Below are positions 1 through 13,330 of a stretch of 64,000 nucleotides of DNA, one piece after another. Within the stretch, counting starts at the first letter, position 1; each line of letters opens with the position of its first letter. Origin of the DNA: Stercorarius parasiticus. Its lineage: Eukaryota; Chordata; Aves; Charadriiformes; Stercorariidae. The DNA lies in assembly GCA_013396915.1 (NCBI GenBank), contig VWZL01002601.1:62001-126000 (forward strand). The letters run 5' to 3'. The translations under genes and the position numbers were made by a program. Under the pieces are notes generated by a model that did not search any database, had not been told where the DNA came from, and worked only from the letters and a program-made list of their open reading frames with translations.

Positions 1-3000
1 TAAGCGCACGTTTTGCATTACAGGCCAGTGTAATACAAGCTGACACCAGGATAATTAACATAGCACAAGGTATAATGTACAGATTTTTTCAGTTACCTTC
101 GAATCTGTGAAAAGCTAGTTTTCTTCCATTGCATTTCTCAGTTTCGTAAACACTATTCAATCAGTTATAATTGTGCCTAAAATCACAGTGGAAACCACAG
201 AATCAATACCTTAGAAACAAAAGGCATCTAAAATCACTGAGCCTGGAAGATCCTAAGAAGTAAAAGACACTTGTACATATTCATGAGGTTTTACAGAAAT
301 GAATATCAGAGTGATGAAAAGTATATTTGAGTGTAAAATGCCCATGTTGATTAATCTCTTTTCAAAAATGCACAGGGCAGCATGTCAGCTTATCAGCTTT
401 TTGGGAACACAGTTAAAGGGAGAAGACGTTCTGTCTCCAAGGCCATCCGTGATTGCTCTTTGGTGGGTGCAAGACAGATGCTGCTCAGGTAGGATTCATC
501 AGACAATTATATTTAGAGCTCTGTCAAGTCCACAATAACTAGGAAAAATTGATAGAGTTTGAGGTTTTTTTCTTCTCTCTCTGAGGGATGTATATTCAGT
601 TTTATTTCTTGATTAAAAAAACTTCCACCCAAAGTATCATCACTATGAAGAGTTTAACGTTGCCATAGACTTTTGGACCATATTCGAGGTTCCAGGACCA
701 GAGGGTCATCTGGGTTTAAAAAAAAAAGGGGGTCGTCAATTCCCAGCAATCTGCTGAAATTTATTAGAGTCCTTGTGATAACAAGGCCTTCAGCTGCTGC
801 TCTGGGTGCCATGGAAACAGGCATTGCTGCAAACAGGGCAGGCTGCTTTCAGTTCATTCCTATTTCAGAAAAAAAAAAAAAAAAGAAAATAGGCTTTTGT
901 GGGATGACTAGTTTAAAGGAGTTTGCCACTGTCTTTTAGCAGTGCATGTGGCCATTGCCCTGGCGCAGGGACTGAGGGGTATCTGCAAGAGGTGAGATGC
1001 TGGCATGCCCTCTCTTTTGGGGGACTTTTGAGCTTCTGGGCTCTTAATTTATGAGAGAGAGTTAAGTATCAAGTAGTGGAGGGTATTTTTCAGTTAAGTG
1101 CTAATCTCATCAGAGAATGCTCTTGTGGTTGAAGCATTGCACTGGAGTTCTGGGAATGTGACTTCAGTGCCTCATTTGGCAGAGAGCTATGTCAAGGCTG
1201 CTCAGCTCGCCTTCTCACCCACTCCAGCTCCCCTGAGCTGCTGATGCCACACTCTGTCTGCAGCTCACAGGCCACGTTGCTCTGGTGGCAAGTGACCTGC
1301 CTTGGGCAGAGGTTACTGCTTCCAGCCTTCCTCTGTGGCCACTTCTTCAGGGTTGCTTACATGTGCAAACAGGGATATTTAAAGTCTGTTTCAAAGTGAT
1401 GCTGTAAATAGACAGACACCTCTGAAATGCTTTCAGACTCACAAAACAAAAACCTAATAGCTATACAATGCCGCCATTATTGCTGTCATAAATAATCATA
1501 AATAAATAGGCAAATATGAAATCAAATACGCTTAGAGAGGGGTTTACCACCTATTCATGCTTCTCTACTAGTGGCAGATACTTGTGTACTCTCTTCACAT
1601 TCAGAAAGTACAAACAAACTGGGCAGGTTAATGCATCTTGTGGCATGTTTGATCCTATTTCATAGCCCGTTTCATAATGCTGGCACATAGAAAACTATCC
1701 CTATTAGTGGTAGGGAATAACGCATACATTGTGAGTGATTCATACATCCTTCACCTTCTCCATTGAAATTTTCAGCTGTGGGGAACCTTGTTAAATGATA
1801 TGGCTGTTTATGCAGCTGAGCTAGTACAGAGTGAAAGGCAAGGGAGATTTTTTCTCTAATTCTGCTGTGGTACTTTCTCCATGATGCAGCTTGAACTGCA
1901 GTTTGGGCCTTATGGATCTATATATCTTGGGCCAAGACAGTCAATTCCTAATGATCCACTGTCAGAGATCAGGAGGAGGCAGGAGAGCATCTCAATAGGC
2001 ACTGATTAGTTGTGCTCCTGCAAAACTAATCGTTTTAACAATGCTCTGATGTAACAACCCTGAGCACAGAATTGGTAGTGTGCCAGAAGAGCTGAATGGA
2101 AGTTACTTGTGCTATTATTATTTCTTATTTTTAAAATAGCTAAAATGCACTGAGAAACTTCCAGAGAATGAATTCTTCTGAGTCCCAGTTGTTTGTGCTC
2201 TAGCTGATTTCTCTGCTGATGTAGTCAGGCTTATCCAGAAGGCAGGATGATGCCTATCACCCTAAAGGGGGAGGGACAGAAAAACACTGACAGCACCATG
2301 AACTCTAGCATTTGTTTCTGTGCTCAGATATGACCAATTTTAGATCTTTGTACGTGCTTCAGGGCTAGCCCCCTCTCCCTGTTCTTAGTAAAATATCATA
2401 ACAGTAATTTCTCACTCCAAAAATAATTGATGGGAATCAGTGTAATGGTTTTACCATTTGAAGCATGGTAAATGCATTGCGCAGCAACAGTGTTCAGAGA
2501 GCATTTGTTGGTATTGTTGTCATAGAGATCCCATGATTGCTGCAATAAATGTATAAGAATCCATGAAGCAATTTAAGTGGTAAGATTTATACCTCAAATA
2601 TAACAGCTGGAGATTTCCCATTTTAAGTTTCCTCAGCTGTCTTTGCTGGGTAGGAGGCAGCGGGTTTCCTTCAAAACTCAGAGAATGAAATTAGAGAGAT
2701 CAATGTGAGATTTTTGTAAGACCTTACATGACAACGGTAATCTTAAAATATTATGGAGGTGATAATGATCACACATTTGTATAAGATCTCTGAAAAAATC
2801 CAGATTTGTCTCTGAACTGCACATGTATTGTTTGTTCTTCATGTTATTCAGTAATGCAGTAATTTGTTTTGCTTAAGCTGATGTTTTTCCAATTTCTTTA
2901 CATTTGACTCATATTGTTTCTGTACTTATGTGAAGATGAAGCCAAGGAGACAGATAGTTTGGAGCAACACATCCTTGCACTCCATGCTTTATCCATTTAT

Positions 3001-6000
3001 TTCTATTTTCTGTGATTTTCAAGGTATATTGGAAAATGATTTAAATAAATCGCCACATAGAGCTGTATTACAAACCTTGAAGAAAACCTAAATAACATTG
3101 GCAGGTAATAGAAAAAATATTTTTAAAACTATTACATATCTGTTGAGATGTACACTGTAGTCTTCAGCTGATTAGCAGCTTTCTGGCCCAGTGGAAATCA
3201 ATTGCACAGAAAACCTTGAAAGCAAATCATTGAAGGTAACGTGGAAAACCTTATCTTATTTAGAATATGGATAAAGTTTCTGGAGCACAGTAGTATTTAT
3301 TTACTGATAACTGCCAAGGTTGGTTGCTTAATTACAATGTTAGCCCTGCCAAGTCTAGATGAATGTAGGAATAAAGATGTGAGTTAACTGTGTTGTAATG
3401 GGACACTAACTCTGTCTTCTTGGGTTTTCTACCAAATGCAATGCTTCCTTATCCAAACAACTAAGGTAGGAAGCAACGTGCCATACTTTGCTGAAACATG
3501 TACTTGGTACCTAATAAATGGAGCGCTACAGTGCCTCTGGGGTACAAGGAAAAGCTGTGGTCACTTTTCTCTGGCTGCAAAGACTAAGAAGGAAAATAAG
3601 AAATCCCAGTTGAAATAAATAGCGGTGACACCAGTTGCACACACACACAAAATAATTGGTTTTAGTTGACTTGTGCTGTCTAATACTGATCTTTTACATT
3701 TTTTTAAAAAACATACTAATTATATTTATTTGTTTGACTGGGCTTATTAAAATAATCTGAATCTATAAATGTTACCTCTCCTGCTTTAACTGTCCAGATA
3801 CCTTGATGACTATAAAAATCATAAAGTTGTCTGAACTTCCTTCTTTTGCATCTCACGCAATAAGACAATAGACACCGATAAAGATTCTTGCAATTGACCG
3901 AAAATGTTGAAATGCCACAGAGTTAATGTTGTCAGGACAACACAAGATAAACTAACATTGATGAAATGTCAACTAAAATCAGTCTCTCAGTGGAGAACCT
4001 TCCGCTCAAAAATAGTTTCCTCAACAACCTTCTTTCCCCCACTAAAATTTAGGAATGCAGGAAACCTCAGGCATTACAGGAGTAGCCAGAATTGAATAGG
4101 AAACCAGAGGAAGTGAGTGCTTATAATAAAGAGAAATTTTATTGTCTTTTTATTCTTTTATAATAAAAAGAAATTAGAAGAGAAATCTCTTTTACGAGAA
4201 ACTTGGTGAGAGATGTGGGGGTTCAACTGAGCAAGGGTTCTTTTGAAGACACGTAGCACGAATTACTTTATTGTTCTGCACATCTCTTGAAAAAGTGCAG
4301 TAAAATTTTGATGGTTCTTGTTTTCTTCCTTGGTTTCCTTAGGTTCAGTCAAATCCTAAGAAAAAGATCCAAAAGGAAAATTAATTTCCTTCAAAACTCT
4401 TAAGGTTTGATGTATATGTTAAGAAATTCTTGAAATAGTTCCATTTCATCTGCCATTTTCCTTAAGGTACGTGTCCAAGCACAGGAGACTTTGGATCCAG
4501 TCACCCCCATGCTACTGTTTTTTGAGGAGCACACCTGACCAGCAGATTCCTGACCAGTGCCATCCTGCCCATCTCCTCTGATGCTGGGCTGCCACATGGC
4601 AAAGATGGCACAGAGCAGAGGGTTATAAATGGGCGAGATGGAGCCTGATCCTACAGCCCACCTGTTGGGCCAGCAGCTGGGATGGAAGGTCTTGCATTTT
4701 GTTCCCCATTCCCACATCTATTTTCTTGGTTTTTTTTTTCTCTGCTGACTGGTTAATGTAAAATGCAACTAGGCTCTGCATCTGCCAATTATTTAAAAAT
4801 AAAATAGCAATTAAAGGGGAGGAAAAAAAAAACGGCATGAAAAACCTTTGACATGTTATCCTTCTTTACTGCTGGGAGACAATTAACCAAAGTGAACGGG
4901 AGCTGTGGGAAGTCAACTAGCCATCTTTCTAAATGGCAGTCATTGTCAGACACTGCACATGCCACTCCTTTCTTCAGTTGGGATGTTTCATTTATTTCAA
5001 TTAATGGACTCAGCTGAGCTGAGGAAGTATTTGCTTGTTTCTTTGTGTTCACATTTCTACTGTATTTCTAGTTTTTTGTCTCATCATTGATGTGTCTTCT
5101 GTGACAAAGAAGGTCATTCCCTATTGGCTGACACGAATAGCGAGGCATCATCTGTCTTTCTAGGACAGTGTGAAGTACTCAGCCATACCTGTCTGTCTTG
5201 CTACTATTTGTCTTGCCATCTGTCTTGTTCCCATGTGTAACATCTAATTAATACCTGTGGTAATTAATAATGCTGTGAGGTCTCTTCTGTTATCTATTAT
5301 TGGTTTCAGTAGGGATAAATCAGTACATTGAACACTATGGGAATTGTAGTATTTAATGACGAACAACATAAAAAATGTTATAGTTTTTAAATATTCATAA
5401 AATAGAAAGCAAGAACCATAATTTTTAACAGAAATTTTATATGGTGAAGAAAATGATATTTTATTCCCTCTTTGTAGAGTATTAACAGGGCACTGTGTAG
5501 CTGGGGGCCCCCACACATACAGGAGACAGTTAAGTGAGCAGTTCCTGGTAACAGCCTTGAAGAAAGAGTTGATTTTTTTTTTTTTTTTAAGTTTAATAGT
5601 TTGCAGGTTTTGACTGTGGTGTTTGGCCTTTTGAAACTGTCAATTTGAAATGTATTGGTCTGTACAAAACTGCAGATTAAAGGTTGAATGCAATTATTCT
5701 CCATGGATAATTTCCATTAGAGCAAAACATTTGGTCATCTAACTCATAGAGCATGGCTCTACAACAAACTCTTTGGATAATCATAAAAATGAGTATTTCT
5801 GGTTCTGAAATCAGAGTGGTTTTTGCTTCCTTCCAAAATTATTCAGACCTTTGGTTTTAGGCCCCAGAAATGGCAGGGAGGAGGGGGACACAAACAAAAA
5901 AAAAGTGTCCCACTGGCACCAAAATCCCTGCCTTGTGTGTATAACATTAATGGAAATATCGATACCACTCCTCTAAGAGATGTGCCCCACGATTTGTAAA

Positions 6001-6847
6001 GAAATATACCCAGCATTTGAAAGTGGAAATTCTCCTCCACAGATGTTTCTTTGTGATCAGTAACATTCAAAGACATGTTGTTTCTCTTGTTATTCCAGAC
6101 ACATTTCAGCTAGAAGCAATAAGCACTTTAATTGGGCAAACCTAAGAAATAACGCAGTACAGCCATTAGGTACGTTGCTTAAATTCCATTGTTTCATCTA
6201 AGATGCTTTTACAAAACTTCAGGAGAACCTTGCCCTTCACTAATGTGGTTAAGCTTTCCATGAGAATACCACAGGAGGGTTCTCAATTTTTAGTCCTCAA
6301 AAAGCTGGAAATATTGTATTAATTTAATTCCTATACTACTTACAAATTCATGAAGGATCATGTTTCCCATTGTAGAGAGGTATTTCTTTTCAGTTTAGGT
6401 CATTTTTTTAAAGAAAAAAGGGCTTTCTCATGCTGTGAGCTGTTTTATAAAAGAAAAATTACCTTTTTCCCATCAACTTTTCCAGCTCTTTTGCAAAAGA
6501 TGAATTAAATCTGAATCCATCTCAATTACTTGGGGACTGTATTTCATTTTAACTAATCGCATTTCATTACAGTTTTGTAGATTAAGCATGGGGACTGGTA
6601 CTATGACTTTGGACTTCACTGACATTTATATATGCAACTAAGGGTTTCTGAAATAAAATAATAAAATTGTCTTGAGGAAAAAGAGGAAAAGATTTTTCCT
6701 TTCCTGCCCTGTGCTGCTCTGAATGCAAAATCTTGACAGGACAAGATGGACATAAATTGATGTTTCAGGGAATTCCAATTAAAGGATTGTTGGGTTTGGG
6801 GGTTGTTTTGGCTTTCTTTTGTTTTGGGTTTTTTTTTTTCTTTGGGG
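1..6847. other. Unique non-coding DNA, no gene recognised
   Basis: Only short open frames occur here, none with a recognisable domain, and several overlap in opposite strands around 4400-5700, which points to chance. Simple-sequence features include an A16 run at 869-884, a short CA repeat near 3638-3649 and a T16 run at 5573-5588. A 17-18 bp direct repeat with one mismatch lies at 4121-4138 and 4158-4175, inside an AT-rich patch that also holds the small palindrome agagaaatctct. A mildly GC-richer patch lies at about 1200-1340. I see no promoter, exon or transposon that I can support. Confidence 0.7.
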
Positions 6848-7025
6848 ATGATCAAACACTGGAGCAGGCTGCCCAGAGATGTTTTGGAGTCTCCATCCTT
6901 GGAGATATTCAAAACCTCAATGGACACAGTCCTGAGCAACCTGCTCGCACTGACCATGCTCTGAGTGGCGGCTGGACTATATGATGGCCAAAGGTGCCTT
7001 CTGACCTCAACTTTTCCATGTGTCT
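6848..7025 (+). mobile_element. CR1 LINE fragment, 3' end
   Basis: CR1 is an autonomous non-LTR retrotransposon whose copies are usually truncated at the 5' end. This copy matches the last part of the element. It contains the end of the second ORF (the stretch meaning roughly 'one finds the bulk in the pieces' in CR1 ORF2, here with cactggagcaggctgcccag and ggagatattcaaaacc) and then the 3' segment ggctggactatatgatgg. It finishes with a decayed terminal repeat near ttttccatgtg. It is preceded by a T-rich run at about 6829-6841. A short open frame running through it (to 6984) is only a relic of the element and not a gene. Divergence is visible throughout, so the copy is old. Confidence 0.88.
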
Positions 7026-7505
7026 AGGAAAATATCATCAGGAAGAAGGTATAGGACTGCACATGTCCAAACTCTGTGTTTGCCATATGTATCATCTGCG
7101 TCCTGGCCTGACTAACCAAAAATGATGAAAAACAAGGGAAGAACTTGAGAAAATGTTCCCAAAATTACTGTATGCTTTCTGCCCTGATGGAGTTCAGTGT
7201 AATTTAAATGTCACAAAAAAATGTGTAGAATATGATAAATATGAGAGGTGCCCTTTTCAATGAGCTTATACACCTAAAAGCAAATGCTCATGTCCATTCA
7301 TTTCTTAAATGCAATTTGAAATAATTGTATTTCTCTTCCTTAGAATTTATAATAAAGTAAGTGCAGAAAAAATACAAAACGGGGATGGTTGGGACATAGT
7401 ATGACATTTCTTTTTCAAATTTCATGCCTGACATGTTTTTATTTTATCCTCCTTTGTCATCATTTAATATTTGAGATCATTTTAACCCTGGCTGCAGCTT
7501 GCTGA
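7026..7505. other. Non-coding DNA between CR1 and an ORF candidate
   Basis: This is AT-rich sequence with no recognisable repeat or exon. A pyrimidine-rich stretch begins near its right end and runs into the ORF candidate that follows. Confidence 0.6.
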
Positions 7506-8051
7506 TGTTTTCCCTCTAATTCTTTTTCTTTAATGCGTTACACACAGTCCGTCTCCCCACCTTTTCCATACCCTGTTGAAGCCTTTTACTGCAGCCTGAG
7601 AGAGAGAAATGGGGGTTATACAAACTTCCCTCTATCTAAGAAAATCAATCGAAAGCAAGCAGCAGAGTGCTACTATAGGCAAAATGTAGGTCCAGCCTAT
7701 TGCGACATCAGCTCAGTGTATGGTGTGGGTTTTCAGCAGGCTAAACTGGAGTCTGACAGCTGTAGCACTAGGAGTGAAGCCTTGTGCCATGCTATGCTGG
7801 CCATTCTGGGCAAAATGTCTGCCAGGGACCCCTCTCAGAAACTGCTCTTTAGAGGCTTCCTCAGCAGTTTTTCCTGGAGGAAAACGAAGATAGCCTGGCC
7901 CAGGGCTTCCTTCCCACGGCACTTTTTCTTGGAGGCAGAAGGAGCATGCTGGAGGCATTCAGGTGTTCTCCTTTTATTAATAGCTGTCTCTCCTACTTTG
8001 TTCATTACCAGAATGATGAGGACTGCTAAAGCACCAAGTATAAATCCTTAA
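7506..8051 (+). other. Longest open frame in the window; unrecognised
   Basis: The frame is open from just after a TGA at 7503-7505, and the first ATG at 7533 gives 172 residues. I do not recognise the product. A pyrimidine-rich stretch followed by an AG at 7546-7547 resembles a 3' splice site, so an exon starting near 7548 is conceivable. The predicted C-terminus carries one hydrophobic run (about residues 145-158, VLLLLIAVSPTLFI) that could span a membrane, followed by basic residues. There is no known domain and no clear splice donor, and an 81-codon frame also lies open on the opposite strand (7713-7958). A frame this long is mildly unexpected by chance (my rough estimate is about 0.1 such frames in 64 kb of this composition), but local GC is higher here, which lengthens random frames. 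It is most likely not coding. Confidence 0.12.
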
Positions 8052-9741
8052 AGAAAATGTTCCTTGCAAAAAAATAGCTACAGCAGAAAAGATTGTTTAA
8101 GCTTTATCATCAGTGGTTTAAATATGGCATTAGCTCTCCCTTCTCAGTGTGCACAGGCTGAGCAGAGCTGGAATTGCGGCAGGCGGGAGATGCATTGTCA
8201 GCTTTGGAGTTGGCTTAGACTAACAGCTCAATGTGTGATTGTGCTGGGTCTCACCACTGACTGATCAGAGTGCGGATACTCAAAATGCCTGACGATTTTC
8301 TGTATACAGCAAGTAACTTGTCGGGGGGGTGTGCATGGGCGCAAGGGGCAAAGTTGTTAATAATTCTGCTCGGCTGTCCAAACCATTCTTTTTCTCATGT
8401 CTTTCCAAACTTTCTTGGCTGGTGTGTTGCTATAAACCCAGAGAAAAGGCAAATTTGTGGTTCAGGGAAAAATTCAATTGTTAAGTATACTGGTGGGCTA
8501 CTTGACCAGAAATACTCCAATAACTAGCAGTGATTTGTTGATTTTTAAAAGAAAAATGATTGCTTGTTTTGTTTAAGTCACATATGAAAGAAAAAGGAAA
8601 GATAAAATAGAAAGAGAAAAGGCAGCACTTCTTTTTGCTGATGATACGTTTTATGGATGGCTCTCTGAGGATCTGATTGAACTCAGTGTTATACCCACCA
8701 AATGAAGATAAATCATTGGTGAAGGGTTTTAGGAGTACATGCCCAAAATCAATTATGCTCACATGGAGATCTATTAATCTATTTCTTCCTGTTCAGTCTA
8801 CCCAGCCTCTTTTAATGGCTTTTTATCATTCCAAACACAGGTTGTCTTATTTAAGTGGTGCTATAGTTCCTGGTGATTTGACTCAAAATCAGAGTTGCGC
8901 CTCATATGTGAGGAGTCCTTTCACCCCTTCCCTATGCTTAGACCAATTACCTTAACTCATTTTCACACTGTTTCTCCCAACAAAAATCTCTAACAGTCTA
9001 CATCAGTAAAATGGTAATATGAATAGCGTCCCCTTTCTGCAGTGGTCTGGTGATTGTTGTCACCTGTTTTTGTTGGTAACACAGCAGCCTGACAAAGAGT
9101 CCTGTATGAAAAAGAAAAGACCCAAAACCTCATGCGTATATAAGGCTGTACAGTTGAACAAACTGCAATGAAAAAGTGATATTCAGGAACCTGTCTCTTT
9201 ATATTGAGCTATTTTCACGGAAATCCGGTGGAGTTCAGAGCCAGACTGTATCAGATGCTGTCCCTATTCCCAGGGAAAGATAGTCCATTCATGGTCTAGA
9301 ATGTCATAGATACTATCTATCAAAGCAGATAAGGGAGGCAGAGCAAGCATTGAAGTGAGGGTAAATCACAGTTGAGAATGGAGTCCACACCTTCTAAAAT
9401 TTTGTCAGTTTTTAAATTATGAGGTCACCTTATGTTTCTAAACCAGAAACATTTTCATGGTGAGCAACTAACTCTAGTTTCACCTCTTTCCATCTAATAT
9501 TTCATCATGTTAACAGTGTAAGAGGTTGTCCACTAATTATGAATATTATAAGTCAGTCAAGCAGGTAGGCAAAGCATTCTCAATGAATAACAAATCCTAG
9601 CACAGATTGAAGTTAATTTTCATTATGTCAGTGAATGACTGGTATTAGAAGGCCAACTAGTTCTGTCTCCAGAGTGAAATATTTGCAGTCAATATATGGA
9701 AATCCTGCCAGTGGACTCCAACATGGAATGGAAGCATACAT
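8052..9741. other. Unique non-coding DNA
   Basis: There is no recognisable gene or repeat here. Short frames on both strands at 8064-8955 are mutually overlapping and featureless. A G7 run lies near 8322-8328. Confidence 0.6.
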
Positions 9742-9802
9742 CGGTTGAATTGGATGATCTTAAGGGTCATTTCCAACCTAAATGATTCTAAATGATTTTA
9801 TG
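9742..9802 (+). mobile_element. CR1 LINE 3' tail (short)
   Basis: This short segment reproduces the terminal part of a CR1 element: cggttgaattggatgatctt, then ccaacctaaatgattcta, and a final imperfect copy of the 8-bp CR1 terminal repeat (attctaaa, then attttatg). Nothing upstream of about 9742 resembles CR1, so the insertion was severely truncated at the 5' end or has decayed. The wording of this tail differs from the copies at 7 kb and 31 kb, which suggests a different CR1 subfamily. Confidence 0.8.
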
Positions 9803-12800
9803 AAATAGGTGATATACTGAGATGCTGTATTTATGGGGCTAAAAATATTGCCATGCTTTGGTGCAGTGAACGATAGTACCAGCACTTACTCTGATGACAT
9901 AAAAAGCAGACTGTCTTCAGATGATTTTCATGGCCGTATTTGTAAATTCAAGGCGGGGTGTACTAAACCCTCTGAATCCCACATGAACGTAATTCCTGGG
10001 AGAATCCCCTGAAGGACAGGAGGCATTATCATCTTTGCACTCAACTTCCCATATTTTGCTCCAGGTTTGGATTTCCAGTGTGTACCTGGAAGAACAGCTC
10101 TTCAGAGGCTGAACTCTGCAGTCTTTAAAGACAGTGGCTGTATTAAGCAGCCCCTAAGGACGGATTTTAAAAGGTGATGCTCCGTAGGTGGGCTTTCACT
10201 TGAACATGCTCACAGGCATCTGTCTGACTGAGACTTCTCTGGTTGTCCTATAAATATATGATGACATGCTAGTTTTTTCTTTCAGTAGCTGTATAGAGAA
10301 TATCAAAAAGAGCTAAGTGGAAGCAGCTGTGATTCTTCTCCCCATAGAGAGCACATCTAGTCCCATGGCACACCAGAGCTGCTGGCCCTTAGGGATTCTG
10401 CTGGTGCACATCATGTTGTTGCATTTGTAAAATGAGGGACGCCCACAGACCCCTCTAATCTGTTGAAGTGAATTAGCATCCTCATACATATACCCTTACC
10501 CATTATTTCATCCCTGGGCTTGAGCGCGGAGTTCCTGCCAATAAAGCTTGATATACAAATGCAATACTTTGAGTCTTTAAGAATAAGGCATCAGTTTCAT
10601 GGCTGGGAATTTCATTGACTTTCTAAGCAGAATTGCACTTTTGTCAGTAATTCATTCAAAGCAAGTAGCCAGTGTATAAATCCTTATTTCTGTGGTAATG
10701 CCTGTGCATACAAAATTAAACTGGATAAAATCTATAAGCCTGTGCGTGTTTGGGTAGAGTTTCCAGCTTTTATACTCAACCTTTCTTCTGATGGTATTAA
10801 GAAATATTTGGGATTGTTGCAGCTGCAGTCAACTTCTGTAACATATTGATTAGTAGTATATTGACAAAAATAGGTCTCTCTTTAATAAGAAACAACACAG
10901 TGATTAATAGGTTACATATGTTATGCTGAGTGTACAGCCAGATATTTCAAGAATAAGTGAAACATCCCACACTGTCAATAATGATAGAAATTGCAGAATT
11001 CTCCAGCACAGTCTTGACCATCTAGCCGAAAGTGATCCTAGTGTTTTAGGGAAGCACTAATTTATTTTCATTCTGTTGGTGGTGTTATTATTATTGTTAT
11101 GGCATGAATTTTCTGCCTGGATTTTCTAGCCTGTAAGAATCAAGGCAACAAAAGTACTTTTCTCAGATTGTACCATCAAGAATTTCTGATTCCAGATAAA
11201 CCTAGTTTGGCAGAGCAAGCACTGAAACTGTCCCCAGCTCTCTAACACGATTCAAGTCAAATCCATGTTTGACAGGATTTCAGCATGACACAGGAGAAGG
11301 AATCTGTTTTAAATATAGGAAAATTACTTCAGAATACACTCCATAAGGTGAACTTTATTTAGTATGAGATATAAGGATTTGCTGGATTTTTTTAACATGA
11401 GTTCACATGGGAAAGGGGTGTTAGTGAGGCAGCCTATTTTCACGCCTTTTTCAATCTGTCAGATAATAACCACAAAGTTTGTTTTGGTTAGATTTCCAGT
11501 TTGTTTCTCGATTTACAGATGTCATTCAGATAAAGAAACTGTTTACAAATGTAGGAATTGAGCCCAACTATTAAACTTGCCCAGCTCCACTCATCTTTTT
11601 TTACTTTCTTTAACATAGGAAGAAAAAGGCAGAATCAGCAGAAAGGAGTTAGAGCTCATGTGAGAGAAGGAGAAATAAAGGAATACCTTTTTCTAGGTGA
11701 AACCTGGCTTGAGTGAAGCATTTACTTTCTTAGCAAAGGTCAGGGCTGAAAAGATCTATTTGTAATAAATTCTGGCCCAGGAAAACTATTTTTTAATTCA
11801 TTTGGCTTTTAAGGCCTATTTTTCATTTTCCTTTTGTTCTGTGGCAACATGTGTATTCAAACCTTTGCACAGAAGTTTCTCCTGTTCACGCTACCATCCC
11901 TGTTTGTGGGTAAAGCACTGAATGGACTTTTCTTCCCCAAGACAGAATTAAAAAAAGACTACAGTACATGTGGTTTTCCCCCTAAATCACTGCCAATGCA
12001 GCATCCACAATACTCTGCATGAGTAAGGGCAGAGAAAACTCATGTGAGATAGCTCGGTGAAGACAAGTTTATTTCTTCTGAGCCATATTGAAGGGCTGAA
12101 AAACTTCTCACTGACTTAACCAGGTCTGAGGTTTGTGCCATGTTCAGGAGGTATTCAATGAGGTATTTTCAAACTAAAGAGGAGAAATACTAGCTGTACA
12201 GTAATGAGCCTTCTGTATGGAAGGATGAAAGGGAAACAATGACTGACACACAGAATGGATTTGCAACAATAGAAACCACCAAAGCCAGTAGATTTGTAGA
12301 TTTTATTTTGTGTGGTTTTCTACTAGAAATAACAAAAAATGCAGACAAGGTGTAAGACACACACACACACCCCCCACAAATTCAGGTGGTTTTATGGTTA
12401 TTTGGCACATGTGGCTCTATGTGAATTTAATAAACCTACGCTTAGTTATCTCACTTGGCCACAGTCCTGCTCAGTCCATTTGAGATGTGTGCATGAAGGG
12501 CTTATTGTCATTGCAAGAGTATTTGAATGTCTGGTCTGCCTTGAGGGCATAGTTAAGAGGATAGAGCAGCATTTGGGGCATTTTAGTCTTTTTAGACCCA
12601 CTGCTTTCCACAGGTACCTGCATCAGCCTGTGTTTCAGCTGCAACAAGGGATTTTGTCCTGTATTTGCTGAAGTCAGTTGGTAAATCTTTTGTCTACAGT
12701 GATATGAAAGACAAATAATACCTGAAAAAGCTCTGTTGGGTCTAAGAGGATGCAGCACTAGGTGTATTGTTAGAGCTAATTTTAGTCCAGGCCAGACTGA

Positions 12801-12986
12801 ATCAAAATGGGGAGCAAAGCAGTCCTTCCTGCTCACTAATACTGTGCAACTCCTCTGACATTTGGTACAAGGATAAGATTATAGAAAACAGAATATTATC
12901 TCCCTTGTGCACAGGAAACATTCAGCCTAACATTTCCCCACATAGTCTGGATTAGGCCCAACACATGGAAGATGGTACAAAGGCTT
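9803..12986. other. Unique non-coding DNA
   Basis: There is no gene or identifiable transposon here. A short CA repeat followed by a C run lies at about 12357-12377. Short open frames at 11364-12022 and 12339-12836 have no recognisable domains, and the latter are open on both strands over the same bases. Confidence 0.6.
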
Positions 12987-13330
12987 TATAAAACTACAGT
13001 GTAACAACAGGTGAAATAAACCAAGGGGCTGATGTTGTTTCTGAGCACCGCCCAGTATTTCCAATCAAATAAATGACCTCAGCTGTGCACTGCTGAGGGT
13101 TCCCCTGGGAGCCACACCTGTATGTATCACCTGGCTCTGCTGATGAGCTTGTTATCACCTGCAGCTGCTGCTTATCACCTCCAGCTTGCCCTTGCCTGGT
13201 TGCACTCACCTTGCAGCAGCTGAAGAGAGCTTTTCTCTTGCTCTGTCCTTGGGATACCTGTGTTCTTAGCCTGCGCGAGCTCTGCTCTCTTATGGCCGCA
13301 GGTTGGTAACTATTCCCTGTCAAGGTAGGA
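12987..13330 (+). promoter_or_regulatory. Promoter- or enhancer-like cluster: TATA-like motif, GATA/E-box repeats, donor-like site
   Basis: A TATAAAA sits at 12987-12993. Downstream, the phrase TATCACCT occurs three times (from 13125, 13153 and 13173). Each carries the reverse complement of a GATA core (TATC), and the first two run directly into a CACCTG E-box. Additional E-boxes are CACCTG at about 13115-13120 and CAGCTG at 13162-13167 and 13217-13222. GATA factors with bHLH partners bind such mixtures, for example in haematopoietic enhancers. The stretch is GC-richer than its surroundings and ends with a splice-donor-like AAG/GTAGGA at 13324. A 109-codon frame on the minus strand covers the same bases but has no recognisable domain. 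The cluster could be an enhancer, an unannotated first exon or a degenerate tandem repeat; the sequence alone does not decide. Confidence 0.25.

Noticed and set aside
193..215. CR1-like cacagaatcaat
   Set aside because: Only a dozen bases agree and there is no adjoining CR1 sequence.
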